Assembly: GCA_900491605.1 (NCBI GenBank)
Contig: UESW01004258.1
Coordinates: forward strand, 62,950 to 126,949
Direction of reading: 5' to 3'
DNA from: Calamus simplicifolius
Taxonomy: Eukaryota > Streptophyta > Magnoliopsida > Arecales > Arecaceae
Length of the DNA stretch: 64,000 nucleotides
The notes beneath the pieces are model-generated. The model had not been told where the DNA came from and did no database searches. It worked only from the letters and a program-made list of their open reading frames with translations. Every line of letters starts with the position of its first letter. Positions within the stretch are counted from its first letter, which is position 1. Position numbers and translations under genes: made by a program. Shown in pieces: positions 57,683 to 64,000 of the stretch.

Positions 57683-60060
57683 TCAAGGCTCGCCGAGGCC
57701 GGGCTTCTTCTCGTCCTCTTTCTCTGCTGGCTCCTCGTCAGGCTCCTCAGGCCGGATGTCTTCAAGTTCAGCAACGTCGATCTCGAGGGCCGCAGATACT
57801 TTGACCTTGCACATCTCGAAGCCTTGAACATAAGCATTGAGGCTGGCCTCGATGACTTCCTGCTTGAACTCCGGCGAGGCCTTGTAATTGGAGACGGCCT
57901 GCCCCGCCTCGGCTTTAGCCCGCTGCGCTTTGGCCTCAGCCTCCTTGGCTCGCGCCTCGGCCTCCCAAGCCCTGCCCTCGGCTTCTTCGGCACAGGCACT
58001 AGCCTCATCGACATAGGCCACCGCCCCGGCCTTCTCCGAGACCGCTTCCGCTGCCGCTTTCTCCGCGGCAGCGGCCCTCTCCCATGCGGCCTGGACCTCC
58101 TCCTCGGCTCTTTGGAGCCGTCGGGTCAGCTCTTCATTCTGCGCCGCAGCGGCCTTCAACCTTTCTAAGGCCAACTCCATTTTGGCCTCGGCTGCGGAGG
58201 CCCGGCTCTCCATCTCCCTTAGGCGGCCGACCACGCTCTCCTCCCGGGCCGAGGCCTCTTGATGAAGGCGAGCAAGGCTTTCGGCCTGCGCCATGCTCTC
58301 CTTTTTATACTTGTCGGCCCTTGCCAGGGCCTTGATCATTGTGTTCGAGGAGTGGGCGAGTGCCTCACGAAGACCAATTGTGCCGTTGGCCATTTGTAGC
58401 AGAGGAAATATGTTAGCTGCAGGAAGGAAAAACATTGGGGAAAATGAGGAAGATTCAAAAAGTACCTGGACAACGGCGACCATGACCATATCTAGGAGTG
58501 CGGACTGACTCAATCCCCGCATCTCCTCTTCGAACTCGGTGGTCCGAACTCCCGACAGGAGGCGGGAGGCTTGTGCGGCGTCCGCTATCGTGCCGATTGT
58601 AGGGACCAACCGTGTCTGTCCCTCCTGCGGACCTTCGGCTTGGGGGCAGGCCGGGCGACGGGCCGGTTGAGGGGATGAGCTCCTCGGCTCACCCCTCTGC
58701 TTCTCGGTCGCCTCCACCCCGTCCCGGGCCTTCCTGGCGACTCGCTCCCCCTCACCGGCAGTTGGGGGAACACTCTCCCTCCCCGGCTCTGCAGCAGCCG
58801 GGGGCCCGATGGCGATGGTAACCCGCCCCACCTCGGGCACATCGGCGGCGGCAGGGGCTTCCTCCTCATCCAAGACCACCGCCGTCGTTTCGGTGGTGGA
58901 CGGGATCTCCCCTTCTTCAACTTCAGCCCTAGCTGGCTTCGGAGCCACTCCTACGACCGGCTTCTTCCCAGCCGGCTCCTCCGCAGGCGTTGCGGCCATG
59001 AGGGCTACGGCCGGCCCGGCTGGCTCCCTTCTCTGAATTCTTTTCGCCGGCCCGGACGACTCTCCGGTCGCCTGCCTCTTCTGCCTCAAGACGGCCTCGA
59101 AATTGCTAGCGGAAACCTTCATTGCTGCACAGAAAAGAATAATGGGCATTAGTGGCGACATACAGCAAATCGAAGGATGGGACAGAAGGATTCAGGCGTC
59201 AAGCTCACCGGTCGCCGAGGCTAACTCGGCTTCTACCAGGTTCTCCTCGGACATGAGTTCCTTGTAGCCGGGGATTTGGCAGTTGGACAGTTGGGTGAAT
59301 AGTTCCTCATCCCTATCCCTTACGGAGGAATCATCGTTGGAGCTAGTGTCTGGCTCCCTCCAAGCGGCCCTTACCCCTCGACGTGGGCAAAAAGAAATCT
59401 AGGTTTCCACCCCCTAATTTTGGATGGGAGGCCTAAGGGGAAAGCTCTACCCGGCCTGGCGGTAAATGCCCACCAGGCCCCCTCACCTTGACGGTGGAGC
59501 TTATAGAAAGCTCGGAACAGAGATAGCCCTGGGCGGGCCCTCTCAAAATGACAAAGGATGACAAAGGCATAGATGATCCGAATCGAGTTCGGAGTCAACT
59601 GTGCCGGCACTAACCTATACCTATCTAAGAGGTTAAGAAAAAAAGGATGGAAGGGAAGGCGCAGCCCGCACCGAAAGAACTCCTCATATAGAGCGACTCG
59701 ACCTGGATAGTCAGAGGTCACCCTATCTTCGGGCCCCGGCGCGGATAGGCCAATGAAGTCAGGGACCAGGTATTTAGCCCTAACGGCCTCTACGTCCTTA
59801 GAGGTCACGGTTGAGGCCACCCCCGCTGGATCAGAATTCACCGTCGGAGGAAGCGCTGGATGACGAGAGGACACGGGGACTGCCCTAATAGGAGGACCGG
59901 AGGTGGACAGAGGTCCTATCGCCCCCAATTGGTTGCGGATGACGACGCCACCCACCAGCCGAGGCATTCGGCTACTAGCTACAGGGGCCTGGTTTTCACT
60001 GCTAGATTGGGAAGACTCTTCTACGGGTCTCTTACCCTCCCTAATGGCACTGCGGTCCAT
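57683..60060 (-). pseudogene. Antisense additional ORF of the retrotransposon, spliced, one frameshift
   Basis: The protein starts at the ATG at 60060 (MDRSAIREGKRPVEE). Residues ~100-229 match the 'putative gypsy type transposon' domain (Pfam PF04195, from memory): SDYPGRVALYEEFFRCGLRL, PFFLNLLDRYRLVPAQLTPN, GAWWAFTARPGRAFPLGLPS. A one-base loss in the C-run 59374-59377 moves the frame; it then stays open to 59209. A clean intron follows: GTGAGC donor at 59208, GTGCAG acceptor at 59125, 84 bp. It joins to MKVSASNFEAVLRQ. The second exon encodes a proline/glutamate-rich region, then a ~200-residue Ala/Glu/Arg coiled coil, ending at 57683. A second 72-bp intron is possible (58394-58465; donor GTACTT, acceptor CAA instead of CAG). 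The function of these ORFs is not established. Apart from the shift and the altered acceptor it is intact. Confidence 0.8.
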
Positions 60061-60184
60061 AGGTGAAGTAAGGGATGAAACTAACCTGGGAATTGGAAGG
60101 ACTTAGGTCGCAGAAGAACTCAGGGAAGAAGAAAGTGGAAGAAAGCAATGGCAGTGTAAAGGTTTCCGCAGGCTCTTGAAATAC

Positions 60185-60191
60185 TTTTATA
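60185..60191 (-). promoter_or_regulatory. Candidate TATA box for the antisense ORF
   Basis: On the minus strand GGCTATAAAAG reads toward the antisense ORF, about 125 bp upstream of its ATG. Spacing fits a transcript start near 60155 and a leader of about 95 bases. It lies in the internal region, not the LTR, so the antisense gene would have its own promoter. Confidence 0.55.
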
Positions 60192-60591
60192 GCCTCCATC
60201 ATCGACTAACGCCGCTCGAGATCCCGCCATGTGGTGCGTGTCCATTGCGTTACGAGCTGCCAGCCGGAAATCTCGCCTGCGCCCGAGGCTTGCTGCCTTG
60301 ATTCACTCCAAAAGGCGTGATCCCTGGCCAATCGTGGGGCATAGAAAACAGAGCGGCAATGATGGTCCTTGCCTTTTTCCATCCCCCAATGAGCTCCCTC
60401 TCCAGAGCGATTCGGTGCCAACATCAGCCCCACCTAATGCATGATTGCGGGAGATCTTCGAAGCGACACTGCCTCGGGACAAAGTGCCAGCTCATCAAAC
60501 CATTTAAAGCGCACTAAGGAGGTAATCATTCTTTTTGAATTTTTGCGCCCCTTTCGCCCAAAGGATTGCAGGCACGCTGTCCTTAGCGCTC

Positions 60592-60604
60592 AGGGGCGGG
60601 GGGG
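60592..60604 (+). promoter_or_regulatory. Polypurine tract
   Basis: AGGGGCGGGGGGG followed by CATC lies directly before the 3' LTR start (TGATGT at 60609). It is the expected primer site for plus-strand DNA synthesis, interrupted by one C. Confidence 0.75.
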
Positions 60605-60608
60605 CATC

Positions 60609-62026
60609 TGATGTAGCTGGTGTAGCTGGTGTAGCCACAAGGGCAATTTCGGCAAAACCAAAACATTAGTGCGCTCGGCAGCTCCAGGACCACCGAGTCG
60701 GCCCCGACCATTCCTGGTCAGCCCCTCTCGGCCCCGGCGTCTCCAGCCTGCCGAGTCGGCCCCGACCATTCCTGGTCGGCCCCACTTGGCCCTGGCGTCT
60801 CCAAGCCTGCCGAGTCGGCCCCGACCATTCCTAGTCGGCCCCGCTCGGCCCCGGCATCTCCCAGCCTACCGAGTCGGCCCCGACCATTCCTGGTCAGCCC
60901 CGCTCGGTCCCGGCGTCTCCCAGCCTGCCGAGTCGGCCCCGACCATTCCTGGTCGGCCCCGCTCAGCCCCGGCGTCTCCCACCTGCCGAGTCGGCCCCGA
61001 CCATTCCTGGTCGGCCCCTCTCGGCCCCGGCGTCTCCCAGCCTGCCGAGTCGGCCCCGACCATTCCTGGTCGCCCCTCTCAGCCCCGGCGTCTCCCAGCC
61101 TGTCGAGTCGGCCCCGCTCGGCCCCGACAGCTCCAGGCCCGCCGAGTCGGCCCCGACCATTCCTGACCGGCCCCGCTCGGCCCCGGCGTCTCCAAGCCAG
61201 CCGAGTCGGCCCCGACCATTCCTGGTCGGCCCCGCTCGGCCCCGGCGTCTCCAAGCCTGCCGAGTCTGCCCCGACCATTCCTGGTCGGCTCCTCTCGGCC
61301 CCGGCATCTCTAGTTCGCCGAACCAGCCCCGACTATTCTTGGTCGGCCCCGCCCCGGCACTTCCTAGTCGACGAGGCTGGCCTCAGCCATCCCTGGTCGA
61401 CCCAGCTCAGTCTCGGCTCCCTTGGAAGAGTCGAGACTTCCCAGTTTCCTCCAAATCTGCCCCAGCATGGCCCTGGTAGCTCAGGACGCCACCTCTCTGA
61501 CTCGCGCTGCCTGACAACGGCAGATCCAACTACTCACTGGCCACGCTGCTGATGGGACTGGACCCAACTACCCAATAGCCCCACTAGCTGATAGGACTTA
61601 ACCCACCAACCACCATTTTTTCCCTCTCCGATGGGACAGGACCCACCAACCACCCAGGTTCACACAACTCCCAAGAACTCCGCGGACATTCCCTTTTCAC
61701 AGAATCCCACATGATCATGCAAGTGTCAACCCCTATAAAGAGATGAATCCACTCAATAATCAGGTATGAGCGATAACCCCAAGAAATCGCTATCCTAGCA
61801 CCCAGAGAGGAATCCCTCCTTCCCAGGAACATTTTTTTCATCTAAAAAGAGCTCATTCGAGCTTCTCCTCAGCTATAACCTCGATTGCTAACTTGAGCGT
61901 CGGAGAGTCCCACCGAATAATCCCTCCGATCTTGGGGCTTTTTGCAGGCAACCCGGTGAAGTAAAGATCCTCTGATCAATCCGCTTTCTCATCCCAACGT
62001 TCAGGACCAGTGATCGAGCGTCATCA
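60609..62026 (+). repeat. 3' LTR
   Basis: This 1418-bp LTR runs from TGATGTAGC to CATCA, followed by the TAGAT target duplication. It carries the same stem-loop array (about 60690-61400) and TATAAAG (61734-61740) as the 5' LTR. It has an extra 9-bp duplication near the start (AGCTGGTGT twice). Differences from the 5' LTR are mostly transitions, many at CpG sites, plus loss or gain within the repeat array. The two LTRs have clearly diverged since insertion, so the copy is not recent. Confidence 0.92.
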
Positions 62027-62031
62027 TAGAT

Positions 62032-64000
62032 ATGAGACCAGGTCTTGTTCCGTGGAAGCTAACTCCAGCTAAGATGTGGTGGTACAAGATAATCTGGAGC
62101 GAAAATCGTATATTGTTTGAATAGCTTATTCCAGCTTGGAGCCTTTGGAGGTTCTTAGCATCAATTTTTTCCCCCAAAACATCAAACTATATTCAGCCAT
62201 GATCCTTTCAATCTAGAACAAAATGGAACAATGTCTACGTCCTTATTTTTTACAACAGCTCCATCAATTTACTGCATTCAATGTTACATCAAACAAGAAT
62301 GGCTTCTTGAGGTCTTTGGAGAAGAAAAAGTGCAAGCTGAGTTTAACTAGGTTCTGTTGTTTCCTCCAGCGTCATCTTCCTGACTCTATATTCCAGCTTT
62401 TTTACTGCTTCCTTCTCTGGAACTGATCTAGTTGTTCCAATGATTATCTTGCTCCAATAGAGTCCTGCTTGCCACCAAATACTCTCCTGGCTTTCCCAAT
62501 TGCAAGGATCAACTGGAGTTGCTTTTTAACAGAACTGCTCAACAAGGAAAAATGAGTGGAAGAAGGCAAAAATAATAATAGCTAATCAGCATATAGAAGA
62601 ATTGACTTGAAGCATAGAATAGAAAAGAAATTCTAGAACAGGAGGAATTCTGATTCTAGCCAGCTTAAATGTTATCATAACTTTACCGATTGCATGCTAG
62701 AACAGGAGGACTAAATTAAGCCACAGAAACAAATTCATAGGCTGCATTCTTGAAGATAACGATGTGATGCAACCCACAACAGGCCGTATTACTTGATGAT
62801 GTGTCCTGTGATGTGTATAATAATCCTTACTGATATAAAAGATGGCAAGCAGTGCAAGTCAGATCCAACACAGGAGATATGATCCAAGATTTTTTCTAGA
62901 GATATATTCCAAATGGATTAAAATACTAGAGATAAAGAATCAGACTCTTGAGAACCATTTTTTTATGAGAATATTATTTAGGAAATCTTCCATCTTCATG
63001 GCAAACTTATTCGAATGTGCCCACAAATCGCATGCTATTGTAGTCTATTTCTAGGCCTTAGACTCAAACATGAGCTCCACGCATTCATTGCAGGGACATT
63101 CATAAAGCTCCATAAATTCATTATTTAGCAAGGATGTGCCAGTCCAACAGATACAGCCCCCATATAGCATCATTTATATTGATAATATTTTACTCCTTAT
63201 AGGTTTATTTGAGTTACTCCTAAAATCAAAAGGAACATCATCAAACAGAACTAGAACTGTCATCTTAATCATGGGGCAGCACTACCAGCGATTTCCTATA
63301 TGATACTAAAATTAGACAACTATTTTTAATAGGATATCACAAGTAGGAAGAATTCGCAAAGGGAAGAACTAGGTCTACCATACCATCCGGTACCATGCTA
63401 CATCAACCTTACCCTATCATATTGGCAAGGTACCAGTATGGTATAAAAGTTCAATTCAATATATAAATCAAATCAATCTGAAGTCCAAGCATATCAATAC
63501 AGTTTTGGGCAGTACCATGGCTAAGAGTGATTAAAAAAAAAAAGTAATGAGAGCCTGTCTCAATATAAAATGCACATTATATTATACCCAGTTGTATCAT
63601 ACCAAACTAGTAGCATATCAATATAGTTCTCAGTATAGACATTGAGAAGAACATTATCCATTTGTTGAAAATTTTAAAATAAATCCACCAACACTAGGTT
63701 TCATTCTCGCATATTATTATTTGACAGTTTTTCAAAATAAAGGGAGCGCTATCACAAAATTTTCTATAAATCCACCAAAAATACGAACAATTTAAAGATC
63801 AACGCCATAAAATTTAAAATATGTAAAGATACAGGAAGGACCTAAATTGGCAGGGTACAATTGTATCACTTGAGAATACATACAATATTTGGGAGATAAA
63901 GATACCTATAAGAAAGGTGTGTGATTAGGGAAGACTTGTCTGCATTGCCTACAAGACCTGGATTTCGCCAAGATCCCTTTCAAGAATGTCTTCTTGCAGT
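62032..64000. other. AT-rich flank right of the retrotransposon, no gene recognised
   Basis: This is the continuation of the pre-insertion locus. Short frames have no domain content. A palindromic GGTACC/CATACCATCCGGTACC cluster lies at about 63375-63440, like those at 8.9, 43.5 and 44.7 kb. A possible exon of a gene extending beyond the window cannot be excluded after about 63900. Confidence 0.45.

Larger units (their letters stand above)
48677..62026 (+). mobile_element. Ty3/gypsy LTR retrotransposon, Tat-like, 13.35 kb
   Basis: Two long direct repeats (48677-50136 and 60609-62026) bound the element, with TG-type start and CATCA end. A perfect 5-bp duplication TAGAT lies outside (48672-48676; 62027-62031). 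A primer-binding-site-like TGGCGCGCCAGGAAGGGG follows the 5' LTR at 50140, and a polypurine tract precedes the 3' LTR (60592-60604). The internal region runs gag, protease, RT, gypsy RNase H, second archaeal-type RNase H, integrase, tandem array, antisense ORF. Dual RNase H plus an extra ORF in the 3' region are known marks of the Tat clade. Many frameshifts, stops and an altered RT motif mean this copy is not autonomous. Confidence 0.93.

Noticed and set aside
57668..58335. Plus-strand frames opposite the antisense coiled coil
   Set aside because: Leucine/arginine-rich shadows of the minus-strand coding sequence, which has the heptad-like Ala/Glu pattern and intron borders.
60669..61307. Similar long frames in the 3' LTR
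   Set aside because: Same cause as in the 5' LTR: repeat-driven open frames.
1..64000. CRISPR arrays, operons, tRNA or rRNA genes
   Set aside because: No regularly spaced short identical repeats with unique spacers, no prokaryotic gene layout, and no cloverleaf or rRNA sequence recognised. The tandem arrays seen are head-to-tail without spacers.

Overview
This is a window of a flowering-plant nuclear genome, probably a monocot. The PTPA coding exon is extremely GC-rich, which is typical of many monocot genes. The GT-AG introns, long AT-rich spacers, Au-SINE-like and Tourist-like elements, an L1-type LINE carrying an RNase H domain, and a large Ty3/gypsy element with Tat-type features all fit a plant. 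A palm is my guess only. No prokaryotic, CRISPR, rRNA or tRNA features are visible.

Layout. 1-950: foldback repeat. 1.3-2.5 kb: a PP2A activator (PTPA-family) gene on the plus strand, broken by two one-base frameshifts. 2.5-16.5 kb: AT-rich spacer with a split direct repeat, a SINE-like copy, a Tourist-like MITE and a non-autonomous hAT-like element. 16.5-22 kb: a decayed LINE with an internal 778-bp tandem duplication and a nested 0.9-kb hAT-like element. 22-26 kb: spacer with a long-TIR foldback element. 26.2-29.3 kb: a two-exon F-box gene of the FBW2 type on the plus strand. 29.3-35 kb: spacer with a second SINE-like copy. 35.1-47.15 kb: a minus-strand gene of at least 13 coding exons, for a conserved-looking protein whose function I do not recognise. 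48.68-62.03 kb: one nearly complete 13.35-kb gypsy retrotransposon with two LTRs, a perfect 5-bp target-site duplication, primer binding site and polypurine tract. 62-64 kb: AT-rich spacer.

The retrotransposon is the richest part. Its sense strand carries gag, protease, RT, two RNase H domains and integrase. A nine-unit array of ~141 bp follows. An antisense two- or three-exon reading frame then lies between the array and the 3' LTR, with its own TATA box. Both LTRs carry arrays of ~60-bp units, each holding a short stem-loop.

Every frameshift I could resolve, in the host genes and in the transposon alike, is explained by loss of one base, most often in a short homopolymer. This points to homopolymer under-calling in the assembly. 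Premature stops and the altered RT active site are substitutions and look like real decay. PTPA next to FBW2 recalls the Arabidopsis order At4g08960/At4g08980 (from memory), so the PTPA-FBW2 block may be conserved microsynteny.
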